64,000 bases of DNA. Source: Datisca glomerata (Eukaryota; Streptophyta; Magnoliopsida; Cucurbitales; Datiscaceae). The translations under genes and the position numbers were made by a program. The notes beneath the pieces are model-generated. The model was not told the origin of the DNA. It ran no database searches and worked only from the letters and a program-made list of their open reading frames with translations. Shown in pieces: positions 25,505-37,697 of the stretch (within the stretch, counting starts at the first letter, position 1; every line of letters starts with the position of its first letter). The stretch is from the NCBI GenBank assembly GCA_003255025.1, contig QANY01006224.1:248001-312000 (forward strand). The letters run 5' to 3'.

Positions 25505-25536
<32 letters not shown>
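25505..25536. repeat. (TA)n microsatellite
   Basis: A TA dinucleotide run immediately left of the second putative Helitron terminus. Helitrons commonly insert in AT-rich targets. Confidence 0.9.
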
Positions 25537-25538
<2 letters not shown>

Positions 25539-25541
<3 letters not shown>

Positions 25542-25564
25542 GGGAGATGACGTGCTTCGCACGG
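25539..25564 (-). mobile_element. Putative Helitron 3' terminus (2)
   Basis: On the minus strand, CCCGTGC-GAA-GCACG forms a hairpin followed by TCATCTCC and CTAG, then T. It shares the design of the terminus at 23661-23688. The 5' end of this element was not identified. Confidence 0.5.
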
Positions 25565-27380
25565 GATTATATACAATTATGTTTAGGTATAATGATTCAT
25601 AAATCATGAAACATAGAAAAGAGAATGTATACAGTTTATTGTTTAAAAAATCAGATACAGTTTATGAAATACTAAGCTATTAAATTAAAATAGGCTATTG
25701 AAACTAAATTGGTAAGACAACAAACAAATACGTATGCTTTATTTTAAAAAAAAACACGTGCGCTCAATTTATGTAAAAACTTGCACGCCATAGATCTTCA
25801 ATTCATCGTTGAAATCTGAAAATGAAATTAAAATACTTAGTAATATTAACATTACAAATTAATGAAAAGATAAGAATCTATAAATTAAGATATAGTAAAC
25901 TCATTCAAATTACTCTTAGCTCTAATCAATTATTCATATATATGTAACCAGTTTATAAAAGAAATCTTTTCCTCAGTACATGTATTTTTCAATCAACAAT
26001 CAAGCTAAATGCTTAGTATGAAAGTGGAAAATTTAGACAAAAATATAACTTACCGTAGGGAAAATGTTGAATATGCGAGTAGTCAATTTTAATCTTGAGA
26101 CATCCACATAGTAAGTTCTTCAGAAAAAAATAGTTATTACCAAAATTTCAGAATTATTACAGCTATAAAATATAATATTTAAGAAGAAAAAAGAGAATTT
26201 GTTAATTATTATTGAAGGAGAAAAATATCAGTACAAAAGGCCTCAAGAGCCAATTTCAAGACAAAACTTGTGTGTGTGTACATATTTGAACGCTTTTCTT
26301 GTAAGAAGTTAAAGAACCTTTTACAATTGTACCCAAAAAAATTGAACGTATTTATTAATGATACATAAATTTAGAATTTAATTGTATTAATATTTTTATG
26401 ATAGATCAACATCAACTGATTTATTTAATCACTAATACTCATTATATGCAAATATAAAATATATTGTATGAAAATAACTTAAAATCAACTGATTTTGCAC
26501 ATCCTCTGAGATTCGGAACTGCAAAATCTATATAATATAAATTTATGTCACCATTCCTTGCCTTACTCTAAAGTCTTTCGCACTTGTGTAGTGGTGTATG
26601 TCAAGTGAGATGAGAGAGACCCGTGCATTTTAATACACTAACAAAAATTACAGTTGAAAAGCTGTGCAATCATTGAAACTAAAGAAAATTAATAGTTAGC
26701 AAACTGTAATCATCGAAACTATAGGAGTGTGTTTAATTAAGTCAAAATCTAAGAAATGTCAGTGTTACCTAATTAGAATGACACCTAAGACTTCACTCGA
26801 AAAGGTAACCACCAAGTAGTTACTGTCGATGTTACGTACAAATACTAATGATGTTGCCGCTGCCGAATCAATCCATAAATGTCATAAATAATGCCGCACC
26901 TCAAATCATACTCTAGACAATGATGTTATTGAGCCATCAAAACAAGAAATAAATATAGAAGATGAAAATAACTCCACCAGCCATCCATCAAAACAAGCAA
27001 CATAAGATAGAAGATTAAAACAAACACAATCTTTTCACATTCAACATTATTTCATAACGAGAAGTTCGAGTCAACCTCGACTTCGACAGAGGTTTCTGGA
27101 TTCCAGTTCATTAATTACCCAGAAGAGCATAATAACGAAGTCCTTCACCCAAACATACGCATTGTAGCGGTAGTAAACCTGAGTATCTTCATATTTGTCA
27201 CATTATCAAATCCCACCATCCAAATTCATCAACCCCATAGTAACCTCCCGGGCGAGCTATACCAAGCCTTCACAAAGAAATCTCGCCGAATAAGCCTTCC
27301 ATACTATTATCACCTCCATCTGATGACGGAAACAGCTAGACTCTTACAGTAGTTACACTAGAACACCTGAGTACACCATT
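25565..27380. other. AT-rich intergenic DNA, no gene seen
   Basis: No coding frame with family resemblance or RNA gene is visible. Part is probably the body of the Helitron whose end is at 25539. The last few hundred bases, less AT-rich, lie downstream of SMG7 and may include its 3' UTR. Confidence 0.4.
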
Positions 27381-27572
27381 TTATGTCCACCGTGAGACAA
27401 GCCCCTAACCAAAAGATGACCCCTCCTATCCATCCAAGTAATGAGACAAGGCGTTTACTTCATCTAAACTCTGCATCATATAAAAGATGTCTCCACGTCT
27501 CTTCCTCCGAGCTGTCCCCGAACTCTGATCAATACACACAAAACTCAAGAATTGTAAATCATCCTTCAAACT

Positions 27573-27951
27573 ACTATGCAGAAATGTAAATAAAATACAA
27601 ATGACCGGAAAATAGGTCCTTCCCTTAAAATTGCAGATGCTTATTAATTGAAGACGAGTAAGACATACTGCCCAAAAAGAAATGAGACTAGTAGGGAAAT
27701 ACCTTGCAAAGTAGCAACAGCCTGTACGTAGCCAAAGCCAAATAGGCTCCAATAAGTATTCAATGTCAACAAGGCTGCAAAGTTGGAGTTTGAACCTGGC
27801 ACCGGGACGCAGTACACTCACTAGAATCATTCTCAAGGACCTCAAGAACGTGAAGAAAACTTTACATTAGAAATTTTACGACCAAGAGAACTTTTAGCCA
27901 TCATTATTATCTAGGTAAAATTATCTTACCAATTATTTTCTCACATTGACA
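27573..27951 (-). promoter_or_regulatory. SMG7 3' UTR with two probable introns
   Basis: Downstream of the SMG7 stop, strong splice signals occur in order on the minus strand: donor G|GTAAGAT (first intron base 27929), acceptor TTTGCAG before 27774, donor AAG|GTATTT (first intron base 27702), acceptor TGCATAG before 27573. The small UTR exon between them would be 72 bases. The second junction then lies about 94 nt beyond the stop in spliced mRNA, more than the roughly 50-nt distance that triggers NMD. From established work, plant SMG7 mRNAs carry 3'UTR introns and are themselves NMD targets. Confidence 0.6.
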
Positions 27952-30900
27952 TCACAAGAAGTAACGACTTGTCCACGTAGACTGCCCTGAATATTGCTCA
28001 GGGAGTGGAATAAAATGTTGATTGCCATTTACGAGCTGTTGATGTGGCTGCAGTTGCTGTTCATGGTGCTGTTTCAGTTGCTCAAGCATCTGGTTATCTT
28101 GCCAGCCATTGTGCCTTCCGATCTGGGACTGCACTGTTGGGACGTGTTTCCCAAGAAATGGGAAGCCAACTGTTTCGCTCAAGCCATTACTAGTAGCAAC
28201 TTGCAGTGCATTTGAATGAGATGGATAATGTATAGAACCACTAAGCCCCAGTCCTTTTGAAGAAGATGGCAAATGATATCCATCCAACCAGCTATAATCA
28301 TCCATTATTTGATTATCACTCTTAATCTCTGAGCCAGGTATGGAATCGTTGAATTGTTTTGGAGGAACAGGGCTGAAACCAGGTGGCGGCCCAGGGTGCC
28401 TAACTGGGCGACTAACTGAATTTCTCTTCACACCAGTTGGCATGGCTGAAAATGTACCCACGCCCATATGACCAGAATATCCTCCAGAAAATGCAATGGT
28501 ATCAATCTTAGATGGTATTACAGTTTCCATAAGTTTTTTCTCATCATGAAACATACCACCAATTGTAATATTATTAACATTGACTGGCTGTTGGAAAGGA
28601 ATTGAAAAGGCAGCAGAATTGGAAATACTTATATCATTGAGCTCAGATTTTCCGACATGCCCATTCTCCAAAATACTTAGACCTTTCAAGCAGTTGGAAT
28701 GAGAAACTTCCTCCGCTGGCCAATTCAAAGAATGTGATTGAATTTGTTGCAGATGGGGAGGAATAGTGTTACTAATTGATAAAGGTGTCCACAAATTTGC
28801 AGATGATAAGATTGAATTATGATGGTGAAGTTTTACCGGAGAGTCAGAAGCAGAAGCATTCTGACCCAGTCCCAGGCCCTGAAATGGCAATAACTGAGGA
28901 TCAACCGCATCAATTTGTTTCTCAGCCACTATTGGCTTAAAAACAATTACTTCATCCTCATCTTCCCCTTCAACATATCTCTGTCTGTTTGAATGCACAA
29001 CTACCAAATCCTCTGCTTTATCTAATTGAGATTCTTGTGTCACGACTGTATTAGGCATGCCTGAAAGAGCAGTAGAAAGATCATCTGACACTTCAGTCTC
29101 CACTCCGACACAAAATTTCTTCGCCTTTGAATTATAATATATTGGGGTTTTATCAATCTTAACAATGTTTGCTAGGGCTTTCCCCGCTGCTACAATCCTT
29201 TTAAGACGAGCACTCTTTTCTTTATTTCCGTCACTTCCGAAGTAATTCTTCCTATTAAAATCCAAAATGCTTTGTGCGGGAAGAAGTGGCAAAAATCCCC
29301 TCAACTCGAAGTCCTCCCACAGAGCAAGCCGATTTTCAGTTTCACCTTCATCATACCTGCTCAGGTTACTAAAGAAAGTTTCATCTTCGTCATCATCAAC
29401 AGAGGTTGGTCCAACTGACAACAGTTTATTGAAGAACGAGATGCAAACGTTCCAAAACTTTGATCTAATAGTTGCCTCTTTTTCATGCACATCACTGCCT
29501 GCTGCAATTTCTGGGCAACATGCCAACCATTCCACAAAGACCAGAATACCAGGTAAGAGGAAACTTGAAGAAGGATCCTGCAACTGGGAGCATCTCTCCA
29601 AAATGCATCCCATTAACTCAAAAACTGCAGCATGTGCATTCTGAAGTAGAACAGCACGCTGTACAATTTCCGCATATGTCTGACCTTCAGATTCCTTATT
29701 CACATTATGAACTGTAAATATAAGAATAGAGATAACTCTAACAATGACAAGTCCATTCTCAACAGAATCCGTGCCAAAACTCAGAACCTCCTCAGGTCCA
29801 GATGAAAGAAGTTCAGCTAGCCCTTTATTAACCGAAAAGAGAATTTCTGCAAATGTCTCCAAGCTGCATATAAGGAGTCATCGTTAGCATAGCAACAGTA
29901 AAACCAAAAGGCAAGAGTTCTAACAAATAATGAACTAGTACTAACACATGCTAACACAATACCTTGTGCGTGTGAAAAGAATCCCATTTAGACGGACAAA
30001 TCGAATGCAAAACGACTTGTATGTCTCCTGAAGAATGGATACACCTTCATTAATAGAACTTGGTTTTGTACTGGTATCTTTAGATGTGAATTTTGCTTCC
30101 CCTTTTCCCCGTCCTTTGCCATCAAACCGGCCGGGTTGTTCCTTGACTGTGGAAGTTTTAACATTCCCCGGCAGTTGAGAGTAGCTCTGACGATTCTGCA
30201 AAAAGAAGGGAGAAATGAAAAAAATAAAAACATAACACTTGTCAAAGTGAGAATTTTACAATCTTAGAGATCATAGATAAGATCTAGCTAAAATGGTTCA
30301 TCAGCTAAGCAGAGAAGGAAACTTTACGTCCTTTGTGTGGCAATTAAATTAAACACTATTTCCTCTGGATTGCAAATCAAATTAGCAATTCATTGATTTG
30401 AAACTCATTCTTCGACCATGTATACTTCTCACTCGTTAGGTAACCTAACATGTTAAAGGCCAACCATATAACTAATTAACACATTTATACTTCCACGTTT
30501 TCTGTTTCTTTAGGTCAAACTCTTACAATCCCACACAATGAAATGACATTAACTGCAGCAAATTGCACCAAAAAGGTACATACCTTCTCAAAAGCAACAA
30601 TTAAATTCTCCCTTGCAGTAGAAAAAGGACTTTCCACAGCCAAACTCCGGAAATATTGATAAATAGCTACCAACTCATCCCCTGAATAGGAAGCTAATAT
30701 AGCCAGCTAAAAAGAAAGATAAAATCTATAGTTAAAATTTACATTCAAGGTAAAGAATAAAAACCCATAGAATGATATATTTAGGACATACAACAAAATC
30801 AGGATAAAATCAACCATGTAAAACCAAAAACCTGGTGATGGGGGTTTCCACTCGATGGCCAAATAGAAGTGGCTTGCAAGTAATAACTAGATGCTGCAGC

Positions 30901-31751
30901 ATACTCCCGAGTTTTGGAATCACCCTCACCATATGATCCTTTGTAACGTGCAAGGTCACCCAAGTATATCAAACAACGGTGACAAGATATTAAACCTTTC
31001 TTCATGTCAGCAGATTTCTTTCCATCTTTCTCCATAACAATCCGATTATTTGAATCTTCAGAAAAATAACCCAGTGGAAGCCCATACTTCGCTCTAATTT
31101 TCAAGATTAAATCATGGTAAAACCCGGTAGCTTCGGAAAGGAAGGTTTTGAACTGCAGCCTTATCTTTGTAACCCGATCAGGCTTTATAGGCACACCCTG
31201 AGTTGTTTTGGAACCTGTAGAAGCTAAAGCAGCATTGAAGTGCGCCCTCAGTTCCTCAATTCGCCTGTAATGTAACTGCCAGAGAGCATATTCAATGTTG
31301 TGTTGTTCAGAAAAACCATGGTCCTCAAGAATTATTGCCTCATAATTTTCACGCATCTGTTGCCAAGCGTTTGGATCTGAAGGAATCCGTGCCTGAGCTG
31401 ACTTGCGTCGCTTGCTCTCCAACTCATTGTTCTATGCCGAATAAAAATGTCAATACTTGATGCAAAGAATTTAAAAGATGAATACAATACGTTCAACTAC
31501 CAAAAAAAATATATGAGTGCAATCATGCAAACACATAAAAATATCATCTGGCTCTAAGCCATTTTGTTACTGAAGATATGCCCCAAATAGATAGAGCTTT
31601 AGCTTTACAACTTTGCTAAGTTTTATAACCAGAAACTGTAGACAAGGAGATACATAAATGAGGAGTGGAAAGGAGGCACCTTCTCATAAAGACGTTGCGC
31701 ACGCTCCCATGATGAAGGAGCAGACATCTTATCCATCTCTATAATTATCAT
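27952..31751 (-). CDS. SMG7: SMG7, EST1-like nonsense-mediated decay factor
   Basis: SMG7 binds phosphorylated UPF1 and directs nonsense-containing mRNA to decay; in Arabidopsis it is also needed to exit meiosis. Five coding exons join in frame: 31751-31680, 31431-30832, 30706-30584, 30195-29963 and 29863-27952, encoding 979 residues (about 1,060 in Arabidopsis by memory). The start MIIIEMDKMSAPSSWERAQR matches the plant N-terminus; Met6 is an alternative. Exon 2 carries the 14-3-3-like helical domain (PNAWQQMRENYEAIILEDHG, EYALWQLHYRRIEELRAHF, CLIYLGDLARYKGSYGEG). TPR-like helices follow (LAILASYSGDELVAIYQYF), then the EST1-type helical domain and a long disordered tail containing PGPPPGFSP. 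It ends GQSTWTSRYFL, close to other plant SMG7. No PIN domain is present, as expected. Frames are intact. Confidence 0.95.
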
Positions 31752-33480
31752 CCATCACACAAGTTTAAAAAAAAATACTGCATTGAACCTGCAAAAGGTT
31801 TACTTTTACACCATTATAGTCGCAAAAACACACTGTACAGCTTGAAATAGAAATAGCATTGATATTGAAGAAAGTGAAGCGCAAGATAAATTTTTATCAG
31901 GAAAAGCACGCTCAAAAGACCAAATAGTATCACCCACATGAGTGACAAATCATGGTCAAGCTAAATTTATAGATAAATACAATATGAGTCTAAAATTACA
32001 ATAAATGTGCTTAATGACACCAGCCTAAGTAAGACACATTCTTCTCTTCCAATACATGTCCTCTACATGTCCCCCCAACTCTTTCAAAGAATCTGAAAGA
32101 CACATATATATAGTGGTTCCATACAGCACATTTAAGACTTCAAGTCTTGTCTTTGTTTTCTTTTAAGAAAATAATTTGTAGCGGTTTCTCAGAAAACTGA
32201 TGTGGAATCCAGTAAAAGTAAAGTTGGAGGAGTCTTTCAATTTGTAAAAGCCTCCTTTGGAAGACCAAACACACGACTCGTTCAGCATGCCTGAATGGAG
32301 ACTCAACAAAAGAAGTTATTCCCGTCCCTAACATAATTGGAGCCTACCTACCTAAAGTTGAAAAAGAAAAACACGCACAAAAATAAAAAATTAAAAGATC
32401 AAGATAAGCTAGATTCACAGATAAAGCGACGAAACAAAAACCAACTCCCCTATTGTATCAGTTTTAACCCTCCACCTCAGAAACAATTATACAAAATTTC
32501 TGCACGCTTCAAATTTCAACGGTTTCCATTTAAATTAGTAAAAGAGCCAATATTGTTTATCAACAATATATATATATGGCATCGCCTTTTAGTAAGGAAT
32601 CAACAATTTCGCAGCTACTCATCTACTGGATGCATATCATTATACTTGGAGGCATATCCGAGATTTATTATTACAACCAACCCTTAATCCATAATTTCTA
32701 AAGGTATAGCCTCTAGCCCTCACTTCACACGAATATTGCTTCAGACTTACATTCACATACCAATCACAAAAAGGTCTTACAAACACTGTAGAAAGATGGT
32801 CAAGACGCCCAGAAAATTCACTACACTATCTAGAATCGCATAACTTTCACCTTCAGCTCTCATTGTCAAGCACTATACGGGAAGTTTGTGGATCTTTCAA
32901 ATATAATTATACTTTATACCGGTCAAATGTAAAATAATTACACTCCTAACAAAAAAAAAGACGGGAAGATATCAAAAACCTGACAATTATCAGAACCCGG
33001 GCATCAATTTATAACCCTAAGAAATACAATTTACACCCAAGATTTTCAGGTTTAGTGGATAAAAATTTCCAAAACCACAAAAAAGTTACGTAGATGACCA
33101 ATCAAAAACTCTAACTTCCTTTATCCCAGACCTCGATGTTCTTTTTTTTCTTCTTTCCACGGAGAGGGGATGCAATGAAAATTGAACAAACAACTACAAG
33201 ATATTCCAAAAACGAATCCAAAACAAGGAGTAAAAGTATTAGATCTTAGAAAGCCACAAATGATGCCGCAATCCACGTCGATAAGCTACAATCCTAAAGG
33301 TAAGACCAAATCACACAAACACAAAAACAAATACAACTGAAAAATACAACCAGCTCGCAATTATGGCAGAACAACTGACCTCGCTCATCGATCCTCAGGA
33401 AACATCTCAGATCAAAGCAAAGGGACTGCGAATTTGAGAGAGAACGTAGCAGAAAAAAGGGGGTCAATTAGGGTTTGTTT
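31752..33480 (-). promoter_or_regulatory. SMG7 5' UTR exon, leader intron and uORF
   Basis: Read on the minus strand, a leader exon ends CGATGAGCGAG|GTCAGT (last exon base 33380). The acceptor nearest the start codon is TTTTGCAG|GTTCAATGC near 31795. This gives a leader intron of about 1.6 kb. The leader exon holds a seven-codon uORF, ATG at 33405 to TGA at 33385. No coding sequence is seen in the intron, and the short frames inside it are chance. The transcription start is not identifiable. Confidence 0.5.
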
Positions 33481-34884
33481 GAATGTTGGTGGAGAAGATG
33501 TCTGGTTTGTTTGGGTCAAGTAGGATGAGGTTAGGAATTCAATGTGCTTTCCTTCTTTTTTCTCTCTCCGTCTATTTTAGCGGCTTTGTCTACAGGCTGC
33601 GACTTCCAAACGACAACGTTTTATGTCCATCATATATTCAACACTTTAGAGGTCCATATAGCTTTTTTTTAAATTGTAGACACGTGGCATTCGTTTAATA
33701 ATTTTTATAATTTTTTTCTCTTTCTGTCTATTTCTTTCCGAGCTGTGGGTTTCTATTTTTGGAGCTAAGAATTCACGGCGTGGGTTCATCGACGGCATTC
33801 GTTCGTCGTCATTCGTGATTCGTTCATCATTGTTTGTTAGGAATGCTCGTCGTTCTTCGGCTTGTTGGAAAGAAAGAGTATTTTTGTTGCAAATCCTCAA
33901 GGAAGAAGATGATCCAAAAAGGAAAAAGCTAACATACATTACCCTTACATATCGTGTACAAAACAAAGTCTTAAACTTACCATTTAAGTATACTTGTGGG
34001 CTTCACAAGATATGATCCAAATATGAAAGCGCATTTCTGAATGATACATATAATGTATGTTAGTTTTCTCCATTTTTTCAAGTTGGATGACGGTTGTGCT
34101 AAGGTTATCTTATGGTACACTGCATGTTTAATTTATCTTGTTCTTCAAAGATATCATACGTATCTAATTTAGATATTTTACGCATGGTGTTCACAAACAA
34201 AAATAAACCAGTATTTTAATTAGATAACATAATTTATATACATTACACATAGCCAGAGTAAGGGTGTTTAATGTTTTAGATTATTCTGGTGTTCATTGAT
34301 AAAAATAAACCGGTATTTAAACTAAATACTATACGTATTAAATGTATATACCTTAAGTCTAACTCTTTCATCATTGGGACTCAAGCACGGGCAATCTCGT
34401 ATCCTCATTGATGAGGAAGTTTTGGTCAGAACGAAATCATAGTTGGTTTTGCTGGTGAAATCGTCTTCGTTTAAAATTGCTGGTGAATATTTTTAAGCCA
34501 AGAAATGGGTAAAGAATCAGTGCTTGAGTTCCAAAGCCGCCGTTAAAAATAATTTCCAGATCTCGTTGATGATGAAAACAATGGCAGAACCCTTTTTGAA
34601 GGTCGTGGTGAAGAGTGGAGCTTCGAATCTTCGAAGATCGTGGTTCTGGAGTTGAAGAATTCGATAGTTTCTTGATTTTGTGGTTTGATTTCTGAATTTA
34701 TGAGATTCGAGTAAAAGAAATGTGAAAAGGAAGGAGGAGACGGGTTTGGGTGAGGGAAGATGTTTGGTACCGGTATGATGTATGATTATCACATGTGATA
34801 TATAAAAATGTACTAAAAATATGCTATGGTATATTGATGATATATTAAAATATACTATGCTATATAAATATACACTATGCTGTA
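33481..34884. other. Intergenic DNA upstream of SMG7
   Basis: This probably contains the SMG7 promoter. Short frames on both strands do not resemble known families. The right end (34799-34884) is a patch of TATACTA/ATGCTATG words similar to those in the NPC6 intron. Confidence 0.4.
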
Positions 34885-34893
34885 TAAAATATA
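34885..34893. repeat. 9-bp target site duplication, left copy
   Basis: TAAAATATA lies directly left of the fold-back MULE and is repeated exactly at 39150-39158. Nine-base duplications are the mark of Mutator-type insertion. Confidence 0.85.
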
Positions 34894-35429
34894 GGAAAAT
34901 TTACATGTATGGTCGCTATAGTTTGGGTCAAGCTTCAATTTCATCACTATAGTTTCATTCTTCTCAATTACATCATCAACATTTGTAAGATGTTTCAATC
35001 TCATCACTACATCCACATTCCGTTGAAAACTTAACTGTTTGCTGATGTGGCAGACACTTTTTTACACGTGCGCGCCACATCAGCAAAGTTGTGGTACAAT
35101 ACAATTTTGATTTTATTCAATTTTCTTCCCCAAAATTTTTTAATTTTCAAAAAGAATCTCATAAGGTAACAAGATGTATTTTTCTATTCTCCTATTTCTT
35201 CAATTTTTTCATTTCTCCATCTCCTACTTAATCATCTCCTACAAGATGACAAGATGTATTTTTTACTTTCCTTTCTTCTTCTACTTAATCATTTATTACT
35301 TTTTTTCTTTATTCTTCTTAATTTAGGTTTTGATATATTTTTGAATTTTTAAATTTTTTTTATAAACAACTGTTTAGTTTATATTTAGGATAAAATAACT
35401 AGTGGAAGAAAAATATTATTTGACCTTGG

Positions 35430-36374
35430 TATATTCTTTTCAAGTGGCATGCATCTATGCCGATAATAGGCCTACATCCACTTAAAACCCCCCCTTACCA
35501 GCATCTAACATAGACATACAACTTCTGAAACGTTGGCTGCACCTGAAGACACGGTCTTTTAACCTTCATCTTAACAGTGCTATTGATGTTGGACTATTTC
35601 AATTCCTCACAAAACTCTCATGGCTTGCAATATTGTTCTTTACAACTTCCTTCTATCAACAAAAAAGCACATGGGTTTGCTCTATATGCTTGACTTCTAG
35701 TTATGTTAACTAAATTATCCTTTCTGGTCGTTTCAACAATCTCAGTCAATCTCCATTTTCTTTGGCTTCTAAACATATTCAAATATTGTTCCCTATCCAT
35801 TTAGAGGTTATATGTCTATTGCAAAAATCTATGGCACAAGTATGTTCATTCATGAAAGTCTTAATTTACATACTACTTTCACTCTGCATTGTAGAAGCTT
35901 ATATCCTTCATTTACAACCATTTCTCATACACTTCACAGACACTCTCTTTTTCTCATTTCTATCAAACTTCAAATCATGGCCGCTTTGTCTTGAATGTGC
36001 TCTGATAGCATATTTGAACTCGGTACAATCCTTAAATTTCATCCCAAATTTGAACATAACATTTGACATGTCATGCTCAATCATAAATTCAGGATACCAA
36101 ATTTTGTCAACAATTTCACCATATCAATCACATTTCTATCATTAATTCTCTTAACTAAACCTCCATTAAATTCTTCACCGAAGACAATATAATATAAACT
36201 TGAATGATCATAAATGGTTGCCAAATCCATGATATCCTCCAACTCTAACACACTCATTATATTTGGATCACAATTCTCAATGTTTTTAGTCACACCCCCT
36301 AGGTATTTAGTATGGTTCAACTCAAAATGGCCATTGTAATGGAAACATATTAAGAATAACTCTGAATCCATCAT
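35430..36374 (-). pseudogene. MuDR transposase N-terminal fragment, left arm
   Basis: Starts MMDSELFLICFHYNGHF at 36374 and stays open through YNGHFELNHTKYLGG and DRNVIDMVKL. A one-base loss then shifts the frame, and matching sequence continues in other frames. At 35618-35800 the frame reads RKWRLTEIVETTRKDNLVN and ITRSQAYRAN, typical of plant MULE transposases. Near 35450-35475 it reads CRPIIGIDACHLK, the block with the first catalytic Asp, after which similarity ends. It is broken and truncated. Confidence 0.85.
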
Positions 36375-36689
36375 TACATCCTAACACATAAACATAATAA
36401 TCACTAAATCAGAACACATAACCCTAAAGTTAGATTTTGTAGTTTATATCCAGATTTAAAAACCATACAGAAAGCCTAAACCAAATACATTTTGGAACAA
36501 AAATTATCTAGCACATAATTTAGATTTCAGAAATAGATTTCAATCAAATATAAAGTAGACTTCAATCAAATATAAAATAGATTTCGTAATATAAGCCCAT
36601 ATTTTATAACCCCAAAAAAATATTTTTTTTACAACCCTAAAACCATATTTTCAAAACCCTAAACCACATTTTCAGATTTTAAAACATTT

Positions 36690-37385
36690 AAGAGGGGAAA
36701 AAAGAATACATCTTATATATATTTATAAATTTTAAACCAAATACATTTTACAAGTAAACAGTTTAAGGGGAGAAAAGGGAGAAACCTGGTCTTTTTTATA
36801 AATTTTAAAATATTTAAGAGGAGAAAAAAGAATACAGGGTTTATTTTATAAAATTTAAATACTTAAGGGAGGGAAGCATGATAATATAAATATTTCAAAC
36901 AAATAATGTGCCACCGAATTAAAACACGAGATAATTTTTAAAAACTTAAGGGAGAAGAGAAAACACGAGTCCCCCCCAAAACGATTTAGAATTTATAAAA
37001 TATACCTTGTATCTTTATTTTCCCCTTAAAGTTTTCAATATTTACAAAATAATACTACCTTATGGAATTAAAATAGAGAAAACAGAATGGTTTGTCTCTT
37101 CCTCCTCTTTTTCTCACATATTCTCTCTCACTTTCTCATTTCTAGATTTTTCTAAATGTTCTATTCTCCATTTAGTAGGTTCAACGCCAAATAGAGGATA
37201 AAACTTATTTGAAGATTGTGAAAACTACTTAAAGCACTAAGTGGTTCTCCTTGGGACCACATATAAATAGGTATTTTGGTTATTATTTGGATTTTTAAGG
37301 TTTTGAAAATCAATTTAGGGCTTCCAGATAAGAAGTCTCTTTGTTGATTTAGGGTTTTCTTTAACTGGTTTAGGGTTTAAATCTG
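36690..37385. repeat. Spacer of the fold-back element with short degenerate repeats
   Basis: The centre between the arms holds several degenerate units built on TTTATAAATTTTAAA followed by TTTAAGRGGRGAAAA (around 36690, 36760, 36805, 36860 and 36950). The right part (37080-37200) is pyrimidine-rich. No coding function is apparent. Confidence 0.5.
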
Positions 37386-37697
37386 GTTATGGGGTTATGA
37401 AAATGTTGCTTAGGGTTGTGATAATATGGTTTTAAGGTTGTAAAAAATTAAATTTTTGGGGTTATAAAATATGGGCTTAGAGTTACGAAATCTAGTTTAT
37501 ATTGGATCGAAATCTACTTTATGTTTGATTGAAATCTAGTTCTGAATCTAAATTATGTCTAGATCATTTTTGTTCCAAAATATATTTGGTTTAGGCTTTT
37601 TGTATAGTTTTTAATCTGGTTATAGACTATAAAATCTAGTTTTAGGGTTATGTGGTCTGATTTAGTGGTTTTTATGTTTATGTGTTATGATGCAGTA

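Noticed and set aside
27426..27845. Minus-strand frame of 139 codons downstream of SMG7
   Set aside because: It crosses probable 3'UTR introns and shows no domain; better explained as UTR.
29267..29717. Two plus-strand frames (125 and 81 codons) opposite SMG7
   Set aside because: Antisense of the last SMG7 exon; no start context or family support.
34517..34792. Minus-strand 91-codon frame between SMG7 and the fold-back element
   Set aside because: No family resemblance and no splice or promoter context that I could support.
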